DNA from: UBA1431 sp002329665 | Lineage (GTDB): Bacteria > Bacillota > Clostridia > Christensenellales > UBA1431 | DNA length: 64,000 nt | Assembly (NCBI GenBank): GCA_040772545.1 | Contig: JAXGXY010000004.1 | Span: 1 to 64,000 of the forward strand | Direction: 5' to 3' | In this document: piece after piece, positions 34,551 to 43,117 of the stretch | Position numbering within the stretch: the stretch's first letter is position 1 | Layout: each line of letters begins with the position of its first letter | Position numbers and translations under genes: made by a program | The notes under the pieces: generated by a model | The model's database searches: none | Seen by the model: the letters and a program-made list of their open reading frames with translations, nothing else | What the model was told of the DNA's origin: nothing

Positions 34551-34651
34551 TCGGGGCAACAAACCTCGTTTGCGTTTTGCAGGCCGCCGACAAACACGTC
34601 ATTGGTCGACCTGTTTTCTATGTGGCGGCAGTATTTGCCGCGCACTCCATG

Positions 34652-35775
34652 GCAAAGTCCATCCCGAACAACTCCCGCAAAGCCTCGCCCGGACAATCCT
34701 ACGAAGCCCCGCCTAAAACAAAACCTACGAAGCCCCGCCCGAACAACTTCCGACGAAGCCTATCCTGAAAAATCCCTGCAAAGCCCTACCAGAATGAACC
34801 CCCGCAAAGCGCAGCTTTGCGGGGAAGAGGAGGAGCAACGGAGCGGTGCGAAGAATCCCCGGAGAGCGCGGAGCGCAAAGGGGATTATGAGCGGAGCGAA
34901 GTTTGCTCCGACGAGGGAGCGGTGCGAAGAATCCCCGGAGCGCGGAGCGCAAAGGGGATTATGAGCGGAGCGAAGTTTGCTCCGACGAGGGAGCGATGCG
35001 AAGAATCCCCGGAGCGCGGAGCGCAAAGGGGATTTTGAGCGGAGCGAAGTTTGCTCCGACGATGGTGCGAAGTTTGCTCCGACGAGCGAAGCCCAGCCAG
35101 AGCAATGCCCGCAAAGCCCCGCTTGGACAAACCTACGAAGCCCTGCCTAAAACAAAACCTACGAAGTCCCGCCCGAACAACTTCCCGCGAAGCCTATCCT
35201 GAAAAATCTCTGCAAAGCCCTACCAGAATGAATCCCCGCAAAGCGTAGCTTTGCGGGGAAGAGGAGGAGCAACGGAGCGGTGCGAAGAATCCTCGGAGCG
35301 CGGAGCGCAAAGGGGATTATGAGCGGAGCGAAGTTTGCTCCGACGATGGTGCGAAGTTTGCTCCGACGAGCGAAGCCCAGCCAGAGCAATGCCCGCAAAG
35401 CCCCGCTTTGACAATCCTACGAAGTCCCGCCCGAACAACTTCCCGCGAAGCCTATCCTGAAAAATCTCTGCAAAGCCCTACCAGAATGAATCCCCGCAGA
35501 GCGCAGCTTTGCGGGGAAGAGGAGGAGCAACGGAGCGGTGCGAAGAATCCCCGGAGCGCGAAGCGCAAAGGGGATTATGAGCGGAGCGAAGTTTGCTCCG
35601 ACGAGGGAGCGGTGCGAAGAATCCCCGGAGCGCGAAGCGCAAAGGGGATTATGAGCGGAGCGAAGTTTGCTCCGACGAGGGAGCAGTGCGAAGAATCCCC
35701 GGAGCGCGAAGCGCAAAGGGGATTATGAGTGGAGCGAAGTTTACTCCGACGATGGTGCGAAGTTTGCCCGACGCA
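34652..35775 (-). repeat. Repeat array B: hierarchical 74-bp units nested in longer units
   Basis: 1.1 kb without a gene. Three long units are marked by GGGGAAGAGGAGGAGC at 34821, 35255 and 35513. Each has (i) several degenerate 24-26-bp pieces of the type CRAAGCCYYGCCYGAACAAY, (ii) a hairpin CCCCGCAAAGC / GCTTTGCGGGG, and (iii) 74-bp units beginning at GGTGCGAAGAATCC, in 3, 1 and 3 copies (starts 34845, 34921, 34995; 35279; 35537, 35611, 35685). Every 74-bp unit holds two inverted repeats, AATCCCC / GGGGATT and CGGAGC / GCTCCG. The period 74 is not a multiple of three. The family is the reverse complement of arrays A and C. Confidence 0.9.
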
Positions 35776-35792
35776 TTGGATAATGCTATAAT
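35764..35792 (+). promoter_or_regulatory. Promoter of the solute-binding/methyltransferase/glycosyltransferase operon
   Basis: TTGCCC (35764-35769), 17 bp, TATAAT (35787-35792) with an extended -10 TG. The -35 box lies inside the last, truncated copy of the repeat word (AAGTTTGCTCCGACG, here AAGTTTGCCCGACG). Confidence 0.6.
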
Positions 35793-35813
35793 TTCCTAAA
35801 CACGGAGGAAACC

Positions 35814-36638
35814 ATGGTCGATCTGAAAAACATCGATTTTGTGAGACTATTCAAAACCGGCGGGAAAATACTCATCGCGGCAGTCGTGCTCGTGGTGCTG
35901 CTGCTGCTTTTCGGCGGGCCGGCGGAAGACGCCGGGGCTTCGCGCTTCGAACAGCTCCTGGGGCGCGGCGTGCTCCGGGCTGGCGTGAGCGAGGACATGC
36001 CCAAACTGGGCCTCTATACGAACGGCAGCGTACAGGGCCTGGAAGCGGACCTGGCCAGACATATCGCAAAGGACATCTTCGGCGAGGGAAGCGAACCGAT
36101 GCTTTTGCCTTACAACGAGCAGACGCGGCAGTACGCGCTGGATAACGGGGAGGCCGACCTGCTGATCTGCAGGCTGTCCAAAGCCGATGTCCCCGAGGAC
36201 ACGTACATCTTTTCGGACCCCTATTTCATCGACGCGGTAAGTTTCATGGCCAGGGACGGGGATACGATGACTCTCGAGGACCTCAACGGGAAAAAAGTCG
36301 CCTGTATCTACAACGCCAGCGCGCAGGACGAGTTCGTCAGCGAGGTGAAAAAACGCGGGCTGACGCTGCAGGTGGTCGAATACGCGTCCTACCCCGAAGC
36401 GGTGGAGGCGCTGCAAAAAGGCGCCGTCGACGCCTTTGCCGAGCATACCCTCGTGCTCAGCAAATACCTAAAATCCGGGTACACGATGTCCGCCGATCGT
36501 TTCGCGCCGCAGGAACTCTGCGTGGCGGCCCTGCCCGGGGACGAGGAACTGATGCAGTGCGTGCAGGAAACGCTGCGTGCCCTGGAGCAGAGCGGACAGA
36601 TGGGGGCGCTGAGGAAGAAATGGGGCCTGCTCGGCTGA
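35814..36638 (+). CDS. Membrane-anchored solute-binding protein-like protein (SBP family 3)
   Basis: 274 residues, RBS GGAGG. One N-terminal membrane helix (about 18-38) without a lipobox cysteine anchors it. Residues 48-270 form a periplasmic-binding-protein family 3 domain (LRAGVSEDMPKLG, LEADLARHIAKDIFG, DLNGKKVACIYNASAQ, AVDAFAEH). Such domains bind polar amino acids for ABC transport or sensing. No permease or ATPase gene is nearby; instead a methyltransferase and a glycosyltransferase follow in the same direction (48 bp gap). Ligand unknown. Confidence 0.75.
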   Translation: MVDLKNIDFVRLFKTGGKILIAAVVLVVLLLLFGGPAEDAGASRFEQLLGRGVLRAGVSEDMPKLGLYTNGSVQGLEADLARHIAKDIFGEGSEPMLLPYNEQTRQYALDNGEADLLICRLSKADVPEDTYIFSDPYFIDAVSFMARDGDTMTLEDLNGKKVACIYNASAQDEFVSEVKKRGLTLQVVEYASYPEAVEALQKGAVDAFAEHTLVLSKYLKSGYTMSADRFAPQELCVAALPGDEELMQCVQETLRALEQSGQMGALRKKWGLLG

Positions 36639-36686
36639 CGGTGAAAGCGCCATACTTTGGGAACACTTGGGGTGCAGGAGGAGAAC

Positions 36687-37598
36687 ATGTGCGCAAAGCT
36701 GAACCTAGCTTCAAGCGGCCGGTTCGAGGGAGAGGAAGGCTATACTGACGGCCCCGTGGAGGACGAACTCCTCTCGAGGCTGAGGGCGGGCGAAACGCCG
36801 GAGCGAATCATAGCCGGAGACGACCGTTTCCCCGTGCTCTACCATCTTTCCGAGGAACGCCACAACCTGCTCGGCTGGTTTCCCTTCGAAGAGGATGCCG
36901 CGCTGCTCGAGATCGGCGCGGGGCCGGGCGCGCTCACCGGGCTGTTCGCCGCGCGCGTCAAAAGGGTGGTGGCGGTGGAACTATCGCGCCGGCGTGCCGA
37001 TATCAACCTCGCGCGCAACGGCCGGTTCGACAACCTCGAGATCGTCGTCGGGGACTTTTGCGGGATCGACTGGGAAGAACGCTTCGACTACGTCACCCTC
37101 GTCGGCGTGCTCGAATACGCCGGGAGGTTCGGCGCGGGCGGCGCGGACCCCTACACCGGCTTTCTGCGCTGCGTGCGCGAGCGGCTCCTGCCGGGGGGCA
37201 GGCTGGTTTTGGCCATCGAAAACAGGTTCGGGCTCAAATACTGGGCGGGCGCGAACGAAGACCACCTTGGCGTGCCGTTCGCCGGGCTGGAAGGGTACAA
37301 GGACAACGTGGGCGTGCGCACGTTCTCGCGCGCGGAGCTACAGTCCCTGCTTACCGGCGCGGGTTTTACCGAGGCGCGGTTCTATCTCACGCTCCCCGAC
37401 TACAAATTCCCCAGCGAGATCATCGCCGAGGACGCGGCGGACCTGCACGCGCTCGCGCGCGCCGTCCCCTACGGGATGGGGGAATACGCGCACCGTCTCT
37501 TCGACGAGGGCAGGGTGCAGCAGGACCTCGCGCGGCAGGGACTCCTGCCCGGGTACGCGAACGGGTTCCTCGTCGTCGCGAGCGGAGGTGAGGGGTAA
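36687..37598 (+). CDS. SAM-dependent methyltransferase of a glycan cluster
   Basis: 303 residues from ATG 36687 (GGAGGAG upstream). Class I Rossmann methyltransferase: motif I LLEIGAGPGALTG near residue 75-87, an acidic residue VAVELS closing beta-2, and LVGVLEYAGRF as motif IV. The C-terminal half (ENRFGLKYWAG, FSRAELQSLL) resembles methyltransferases that sit beside polysaccharide glycosyltransferases. The stop abuts the glycosyltransferase start directly (TAA then ATG), implying coupled translation. Substrate unknown, probably a sugar or glycan. Confidence 0.8.
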   Translation: MCAKLNLASSGRFEGEEGYTDGPVEDELLSRLRAGETPERIIAGDDRFPVLYHLSEERHNLLGWFPFEEDAALLEIGAGPGALTGLFAARVKRVVAVELSRRRADINLARNGRFDNLEIVVGDFCGIDWEERFDYVTLVGVLEYAGRFGAGGADPYTGFLRCVRERLLPGGRLVLAIENRFGLKYWAGANEDHLGVPFAGLEGYKDNVGVRTFSRAELQSLLTGAGFTEARFYLTLPDYKFPSEIIAEDAADLHALARAVPYGMGEYAHRLFDEGRVQQDLARQGLLPGYANGFLVVASGGEG

Positions 37599-40500
37599 AT
37601 GCGGGTCCTCTATGTTAAGTATTCGACCCTCAGGAAGAGGGAATACCGCATCTGCACGCAGATCGTGGAGCGGGACGGCGCGCGGTTGGTGCGCAAGGTG
37701 CCCGCCGTGCCTGAAGCCCTTGCCCACGTGGAGGCGATGGCGCACAACGCGCGGCGCATGCGCGAGCGGACCGTGGGGCTGACGGTCCCGCCCTGCACGG
37801 TGGAGGGCGGCGCGTTCGAGACGCCCTATGTCGAAGGCGCGGCGCTGGATTGCCTGATTACGGAAGCGGCAAAAACGGGCGGCGCGGGCGGCGTTTGCCG
37901 TATCCTGGACGATTACCGGGAACTGGTAAGGGCCCAGCCGCGGGTCGAAACCGACCCCGGCGCCTGCCCCGGCTTTGCCCGGTGGTTCGGCGAAAGCGTG
38001 GGCAGGGCCGACTGCCTCGCGCTGGGGATGGTCGACCTCGTGACCGAGAACATCGTGTGCACGCCCGAAGGAAGCTTCGCCGCCATCGATTACGAATGGC
38101 TCTGCGACTGCCCCGTGCCCGTCGATTACGTCTTCCACCGCGCCGTGCGCCTGCTGTACCTGCACCACCGGGACGTATTAGAGCCCGTGATGACTCCGGG
38201 CGAAATGCTCGCGAGGCTCGGCGTAAGCCCCGCTTCCTCCGCCGCGTTCGAAGCCTGGGACAACAGGATGGACGAGCGCATCCAGGGGGACCCGCGCCTG
38301 CTCCCCGTCCCGCCCCAGTACCTGCGCGACAAGTCCCGGCCCTTCGGCGGGGCGGGCAGGCTCTACTACGACACGGGGGAAGGGTACAGCGAAAACAGGA
38401 GCATAGACGCCGAAGGACCCCTTTACCGGTTCGAACTCCCGCCCGGCACGCGGGTGAGGGGCCTCAGGTTCGACCCCTGCGAGGGCGCGTACTGCGCCGC
38501 CGTGATCCGCGAGGCCTGGGCAGAAACCGACGGCGGGCGCGTCCGCCTGCGGTGCGTCGGCGGGAACGCCGCGCTGAAGGAAGGGGACGCGTACGTCTTT
38601 GCGACCAGGGACCCGCAACTGCTGTTTAATGCGCCCGCCGGCGCCGTTTTCGCGGTCGGTATCGCGGCGGACGTGCGGCGGCCGGAAGCGGACGAGCTAG
38701 AACGGGCGCTGAAAGCGCAGCAGGAAGAGGCGCAGGCGATAGAGGCTGGTCATGGCCGAAACCGGCCGGCGGCGGAAAAGGGGAACCGGGAGCCCGGCGG
38801 GGCGCTCCTTCGGCCGGCGGCGCGCATCGAGGCGCTGGGCCATGGCCGGTATCGCGCGACGGCCCCCGACCCGCAGTTTTGCATCGGGCGCGGGTACGAG
38901 CCGGGCATCCTGCGCGTGGACTGGGCGGGGGACGCGGACTTCATCCTGCCGCTGAGGCTCTACTACGATACGGGCGAAGGGTTTACGGAAAACGGCTTCT
39001 TTAACGTCGGCGCGCTGGGCGCGGAAGCCAAAAGCGGGCATTGCTACCTCCGCCTCGAAAAAAGGGCGTCGCAGCTCCGCCTAGACCCCGGGGAAGGAAC
39101 GGGCGATTTTATTCTGACCGCTTTTTCGGTGACGCGCCCCGCCCCGCGGAGGCTGAAGCGCGACGCAATAAATGCGTACGCCGAGATGCAGGGCGTTCCT
39201 TTAAACAAAGCCCGCAAAGCGTATTCAAAAGACCCGCGCGCGGCGCTGCAGACGCTCATTGACCAGGGGTGCCCGGAGGTTTACGACCCGGAAAGAGCGT
39301 ACCGCAGCTGGATGCGGTACGTGGAAGGCGAAGCGGCGCCGGCGGGCGCGGAAGGGTCCGTGCGCATCTCGGTCGTGGTGCCGGTGTACGAGACCGGCGA
39401 GGCCATGCTCCGGGAGATGATCGGGTCCGTGCGCGCGCAGAGCCACGGGAACTGGCAGCTCTGCATCGCCGACGGCGGCAGCCGTTCGCCCCACGTGCGA
39501 AGGGTCCTCGAGGAAGCCATGCGGTCCGACGCGCGCGTACGCGTCGCGTTCCTCCCCGAAAACCGGGGCATCGCGGGCAACAGCAACGCGGCGCTGGCCC
39601 TGGCCGAAGGCGAATACGTCGCGCTGCTGGACCACGACGACGTCCTCGTGCCATTCGCCCTTTCCGAGGCGGCCCGCGCGATCGCCGGGCACGACCCCGA
39701 CATGCTGTATTCGGACGAGGACAAGCTCACGGCCGACGGGAAGAGGCGGTTCATGCCCCACTTCAAACCGGACTGGGACGCCGAGCTTCTGCGCTCGTGC
39801 AACTATGTCGCGCACCTCCTCGTGGCCAGGCGCGCGCTGGTGGAGGCGGTCGGCGGTTTCCGCGAGGGTTTCGACGGGAGCCAGGACCACGACCTGATCC
39901 TCAGGCTCAGCGAAAAGGCTAATAAGATCGTGCACATCCCCAAAGTGCTCTACCACTGGCGGAGCCACGCGAAATCAACGGCCCTGCATGCTGGCGCGAA
40001 GGACTATGCGGCCGAAGCGAGGCGAAGGGCGGTCGGCGAGCACTGCGCGCGCGCCGGTGTCCCCGCGCGGGTGGAAACAGACGGGCGCTACGGCATCCTG
40101 CGCGTCCGTTATGAGATCAGGCACCGGCCTTTCGTTTCCGTGGTCATAATTGGCGGTGAGGACGGAGACCTGACGCGCCTGAGCGCGGAGGCCGCCGCGC
40201 GCGCCGCAGGCTGGGACGATTACGAGATCGTCGTGCTTTCACGCCGGACAGGCCTGCCCGCCGGCGACGGGCGCGCGCGCTTCGTGGAATGCGCGGGCCG
40301 GGGCCGCAAAGCCGTGCTTTACGCAGGGGCCGAAGCGGCGAAGGGGAACGTGCTCGTGCTGATGGAGGCCGGCGTCGCGCCGGTTTCCGAAGGCTGGATC
40401 GGCGCGCTGTACGAGCTTGGTCAGCGGGAGGACGCGGGCGCGGTAGGGTGCCTTCTGCGCTACCCGAACGGGGCCCTGCTGCACGCGGGCGTCGTGCCGG

Positions 40501-40859
40501 GGTTCATAGGCGAAAGCGGGTACGTGGGGGACAGGCGCCCCGCGGACGACCCGGGGTACATGGCGCGCGTCCTCTGCGCGCGCGAGACTGCGGCGGTTTC
40601 CGCTGCGTGCGTGATGGTCGGGAAAAGGACGCTGCTTTATGCCCTTCGCGAAACGGAGGGCGACGACCCGGGCGACGTGGCGCTCTTTGCGGCGGTACGC
40701 AGATCGGGCAGACGCGTCTATTACACGCCGCACGCCCAATGCGTTTGGCACGGCGTGACGGCGCTCCCCGTACAGGGACCGGCGGACGTCGTCGATGACC
40801 CGTTTTACAGCCCGCATTTTACCCGCAGCGTCGAACCCTACAGGATCAGGGAAGAGTAG
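37599..40859 (+). CDS. Multidomain glycosyltransferase (kinase-like N-terminus, two beta repeats, GT2 modules)
   Basis: 1086 residues, RBS GGAGGTGAGG. Residues about 1-230 resemble an aminoglycoside-kinase fold: VRKVPA as a lysine strand, YVEGAALD as hinge, DLVTENIV as catalytic-loop-like and IDYEW as DFG-like. Two similar beta modules follow, each starting LYYDTGEG (near residues 255 and 454). Residues about 590-840 are a GT2 domain (ISVVVPVYET, LDHDDVL as DxD, GSQDHDLILRL). The last 240 residues look like the second half of a tandem GT2 (LLHAGVVPGF, DDPGYMARVL, AACVMVGK), with a degenerate first part. Likely builds a surface polysaccharide; the kinase-like assignment is inference. Confidence 0.75.
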   Translation: MRVLYVKYSTLRKREYRICTQIVERDGARLVRKVPAVPEALAHVEAMAHNARRMRERTVGLTVPPCTVEGGAFETPYVEGAALDCLITEAAKTGGAGGVCRILDDYRELVRAQPRVETDPGACPGFARWFGESVGRADCLALGMVDLVTENIVCTPEGSFAAIDYEWLCDCPVPVDYVFHRAVRLLYLHHRDVLEPVMTPGEMLARLGVSPASSAAFEAWDNRMDERIQGDPRLLPVPPQYLRDKSRPFGGAGRLYYDTGEGYSENRSIDAEGPLYRFELPPGTRVRGLRFDPCEGAYCAAVIREAWAETDGGRVRLRCVGGNAALKEGDAYVFATRDPQLLFNAPAGAVFAVGIAADVRRPEADELERALKAQQEEAQAIEAGHGRNRPAAEKGNREPGGALLRPAARIEALGHGRYRATAPDPQFCIGRGYEPGILRVDWAGDADFILPLRLYYDTGEGFTENGFFNVGALGAEAKSGHCYLRLEKRASQLRLDPGEGTGDFILTAFSVTRPAPRRLKRDAINAYAEMQGVPLNKARKAYSKDPRAALQTLIDQGCPEVYDPERAYRSWMRYVEGEAAPAGAEGSVRISVVVPVYETGEAMLREMIGSVRAQSHGNWQLCIADGGSRSPHVRRVLEEAMRSDARVRVAFLPENRGIAGNSNAALALAEGEYVALLDHDDVLVPFALSEAARAIAGHDPDMLYSDEDKLTADGKRRFMPHFKPDWDAELLRSCNYVAHLLVARRALVEAVGGFREGFDGSQDHDLILRLSEKANKIVHIPKVLYHWRSHAKSTALHAGAKDYAAEARRRAVGEHCARAGVPARVETDGRYGILRVRYEIRHRPFVSVVIIGGEDGDLTRLSAEAAARAAGWDDYEIVVLSRRTGLPAGDGRARFVECAGRGRKAVLYAGAEAAKGNVLVLMEAGVAPVSEGWIGALYELGQREDAGAVGCLLRYPNGALLHAGVVPGFIGESGYVGDRRPADDPGYMARVLCARETAAVSAACVMVGKRTLLYALRETEGDDPGDVALFAAVRRSGRRVYYTPHAQCVWHGVTALPVQGPADVVDDPFYSPHFTRSVEPYRIREE

Positions 40860-40886
40860 CCGCATGGCATCTCGTTGTCATCGAAA

Positions 40887-40915
40887 AACTCCCGGCTGTG
40901 CCGCGGGTTTCAAAA
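40887..40915 (+). terminator. Hairpin after the glycosyltransferase gene
   Basis: AACTCCCGGC-TGT-GCCGCGGGTT with one bulge, then TTC, 28 bp after the stop. It is an imperfect version of the terminator at 41199-41223. Confidence 0.5.
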
Positions 40916-40967
40916 AAGCTTAAATGCAGGGGGTGTGGGGGATAATCCCCCACTTCCAATCCGATCT

Positions 40968-41135
40968 GACGACTCGCCGGAGCAAAATTTGCACCGCTCA
41001 TCTTCGCGCGGAGCGCAAAGGCTCGCTCGCTGCGCTCCACCCCAAGCGGCAAGCCGCGAGGGGACCCCGGTTGCTCCTCCACTTCCCCACAAAGCTCCGC
41101 TTTGAGGGGGCCCCGGAGGCAGAAAAATGCCACAT
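40968..41135 (+). repeat. Repeat element C (single diverged unit)
   Basis: One diverged copy of the family in the orientation of array A: GCCGGAGCAAAATTTGCACCGC, GCGCAAAGGCTCGCTCGC, GTTGCTCCTCCACTTCCCC and an imperfect hairpin ACAAAGCTCCGCTTTGAG. It contains an extra GC-rich insert (CCCCAAGCGGCAAGCCGCG). It lies in the 476-bp gap between the glycosyltransferase and the DUF3048 gene, which holds no gene. Confidence 0.75.
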
Positions 41136-41198
41136 GGAGCGGCATTAAACCACAAAGGAAACCGTCGACAAGCCTCGAAGGGATTTGTCGAGGGCCAG

Positions 41199-41223
41199 AA
41201 ACCCCCGGCTGTGCCGGGGGTTT
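41199..41223 (+). terminator. Strong hairpin terminator between converging genes
   Basis: AAACCCCCGGC-TGT-GCCGGGGGTTT, a perfect stem that can act on both strands. It is flanked upstream by another inverted repeat (CGACAAG / TTGTCG, 41165-41190). Confidence 0.65.
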
Positions 41224-41335
41224 ACGATTAATGGGGAATTGCTGTACCGGAAACAACGAAAACCAATAATGCCGCCGTAGCGGTAGTTCGCACAAGAGGA
41301 AGAACCGCCGCAGACATGCGCCGGATAAAGCCGCT

Positions 41336-42334
41336 TTATTCGACGGTCACGCCGAGATTCGGACGCGCGACGTTGATCCAGGTGTTGCCCGGTTGCAGCG
41401 GGACCTTCTTGCCGTCCGCATCGAAGAACACGGTGGGCGAACCGGCGCTCTCGCGCTCCCACGTTCCCTTAACGCACTTGCCGCCGCTGAGGATCCACGC
41501 CTCGCCCGAGCCGATCAGGCCGATGTTGATGTGTTTCTCGTCGATCATGCTGTGGTTCGCGAACTGCAAGACCACGTTCATGACCTGCACCTGCTCGCCG
41601 GTGTTGGCGTCGATGAACGGCCGGGTGCCGTTGGAGCGCAGGTATGCGCCCAGCTCTTTGTCGTAGGTGTATATGGTCTTGTTCTCCGCGCCGTTGTAGG
41701 GGACGGTGAGCTTCAGGCCGCTGACGGCGTCCTCGCCCAGCCCTTTTTCGGAATAAAGGAAGGCGTGCGGGGCGGGTTCGTAGTCGTAGGCTTCCCGGTC
41801 TTTCCCGACGTCGGTATAGCAGTTGTGCGGGGCTTTTCTCGAATAATCCCGCCACGTGTATTCTCTGTCGGCGTCTATGTGCTTAATGCCCAGGGAACGG
41901 AACTTGACGTACACGTTGGACGCGTTGTTCCTCCCCTGCGGGCCGCCGATGTGCACGAAGAGGCCGTCGTACTCCTTGACGATGTCGAGGAAATAGACGC
42001 GCGCGCTGCGCACGGGCCCTACCTTCTCGGGGAGCTTGTCGTTGAAGACCGCGATCAGGCGCGGGATACGGCCTTCCGCTTCCACTTCGTACACGATGTC
42101 CGCGTCCTGTATCCCCGACTGCGGCCTTGCCGCCAAAACGTTGTCGATGGAAACGATCACGGGGAGGTAGGCATCGTTGCCGGGCAGCCCTGTCGTATAG
42201 GAAACCGGGCCGGGCGTCGGCGTGGGGGCAGGCGTTGCTAAGGGAGAGGGGCTGGGCTCGGGCTGGGGTGCGCACCCGAGCAGCAAAGCGGGTATGAGCA
42301 ACACAAAGACAAGGAGGGGGAAGAACCTTTTCAT
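41336..42334 (-). CDS. DUF3048 (YerB-like) lipoprotein
   Basis: 332 residues from ATG 42334. The lipoprotein signal peptide ends in LLLGC (Cys near residue 21), followed by a Pro/Ser/Thr/Ala linker (PEPSPSPLATPAPTPTPGP). The DUF3048 domain follows: PVIVSIDNVLAARPQSGI, DADIVYEVEAEGRIPRL, GPVRSARVYFLDI and the C-terminal GNTWINVARP. Members are surface lipoproteins of unknown function. It lies 44 bp behind the sugar-phosphate transferase gene, probably in the same transcript. The ribosome-binding site is weak (AGGTAG). Confidence 0.88.
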   Translation of the reverse strand: MKRFFPLLVFVLLIPALLLGCAPQPEPSPSPLATPAPTPTPGPVSYTTGLPGNDAYLPVIVSIDNVLAARPQSGIQDADIVYEVEAEGRIPRLIAVFNDKLPEKVGPVRSARVYFLDIVKEYDGLFVHIGGPQGRNNASNVYVKFRSLGIKHIDADREYTWRDYSRKAPHNCYTDVGKDREAYDYEPAPHAFLYSEKGLGEDAVSGLKLTVPYNGAENKTIYTYDKELGAYLRSNGTRPFIDANTGEQVQVMNVVLQFANHSMIDEKHINIGLIGSGEAWILSGGKCVKGTWERESAGSPTVFFDADGKKVPLQPGNTWINVARPNLGVTVE

Positions 42335-42378
42335 AAGGACTACCTGCTTTCCATATGAGATTGTGAAGAGCATCTATA

Positions 42379-43026
42379 TTAATATGCGCCTTTTCTGGTG
42401 TAAGTTACCCAGATGGTTTTCACGAATATCTTTATGTCGAGCCACATCGTAATATGGTCAACATAGTGGAGATCTTTTTCCATGCGGCCGTTGAGGGAGA
42501 GGTCGTTCCTGCCGTTTATCTGTGCATAGCCGGTCAGCCCGGGCCGTATCAGCAGGCGCCGCAGGTGTTCGGGGCGGAGCTGCCCGATCTCGGTCTCGAC
42601 GAAAGGGCGCGGCCCGATAAAGCTCATTTCCCCCCGGATGATGTTCCAAAACTGCGGAAGCTCGTCCAGGCTAAAGCGGCGCAAAAACGCGCCGACCCGG
42701 GTGACGCGCGGGTCGTTCTCGCGCTGCAGGAAGGGGGAGGAATCGTCCGGCGGGAGCTGGTCGATCATGGCCTCGGCGTCCTTGAGCATGGTCCGGAACT
42801 TGTACATCTTGAAAGGCCGCATGTTCTTGCCGATACGCGACTGGCTGAATATGACGGGGCCCGGAGTGTCCCTCTTGATGGCAATCGCTATGAAGGGGAG
42901 AAGTATCACCAACAGGACCAAGCCGAGAAAAGAAACGCAGATATCGACCAGACGCTTAAGGACTGGGAAATATATTCCAAAGCGCGGTTTTGTAAATTGC
43001 GGCATTTTCAAATCGGTCTGCGTCAT
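42379..43026 (-). CDS. Undecaprenyl-phosphate sugar phosphotransferase (bacterial sugar transferase)
   Basis: 215 residues. It starts glycan assembly by moving a sugar-1-phosphate to undecaprenyl phosphate. One N-terminal membrane segment (about 22-50) precedes the family signatures SRIGKNMRPFKMYKFRTM, LRRFSLDELPQFWNI, SFIGPRP and PGLTGYAQINGRNDL. The length matches the short PglC-type form with only the catalytic part. Two adjacent ATGs exist; the second (43026) is 4 nt from GGAG and preferred. It probably serves the glycan made by the glycosyltransferase block 2-5 kb away. Confidence 0.92.
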   Translation of the reverse strand: MTQTDLKMPQFTKPRFGIYFPVLKRLVDICVSFLGLVLLVILLPFIAIAIKRDTPGPVIFSQSRIGKNMRPFKMYKFRTMLKDAEAMIDQLPPDDSSPFLQRENDPRVTRVGAFLRRFSLDELPQFWNIIRGEMSFIGPRPFVETEIGQLRPEHLRRLLIRPGLTGYAQINGRNDLSLNGRMEKDLHYVDHITMWLDIKIFVKTIWVTYTRKGAY

Positions 43027-43088
43027 CATTCTCCAAACCCGGCGGATAAAGCGCTTGCCGCCCGAAACCCCGTGCGCATATCAAAAAA

Positions 43089-43117
43089 ATTATATAGTTT
43101 TTTCATGGTATTGTCAA
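43089..43117 (-). promoter_or_regulatory. Consensus promoter of the sugar transferase-DUF3048 operon
   Basis: On the minus strand TTGACA (43117-43112), 17 bp, TATAAT (43094-43089): both boxes are perfect. It lies about 60 bp before the start codon. Confidence 0.85.

Noticed and set aside
28297..35775. CRISPR array
   Set aside because: The repeats have no unique spacers of uniform length between them, and no cas gene is present.
34602..35799. Many overlapping open frames of 65-120 codons on both strands in the repeat array
   Set aside because: They are open because the repeats lack stops. The 74-bp period shifts the frame at each copy, so no repeated protein is kept, and strands overlap fully.
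36687..40859. Anti-phage defence island
   Set aside because: The genes are methyltransferase and GT2 types typical of surface glycans; no nuclease, toxin or nucleotide-signalling domain is present.
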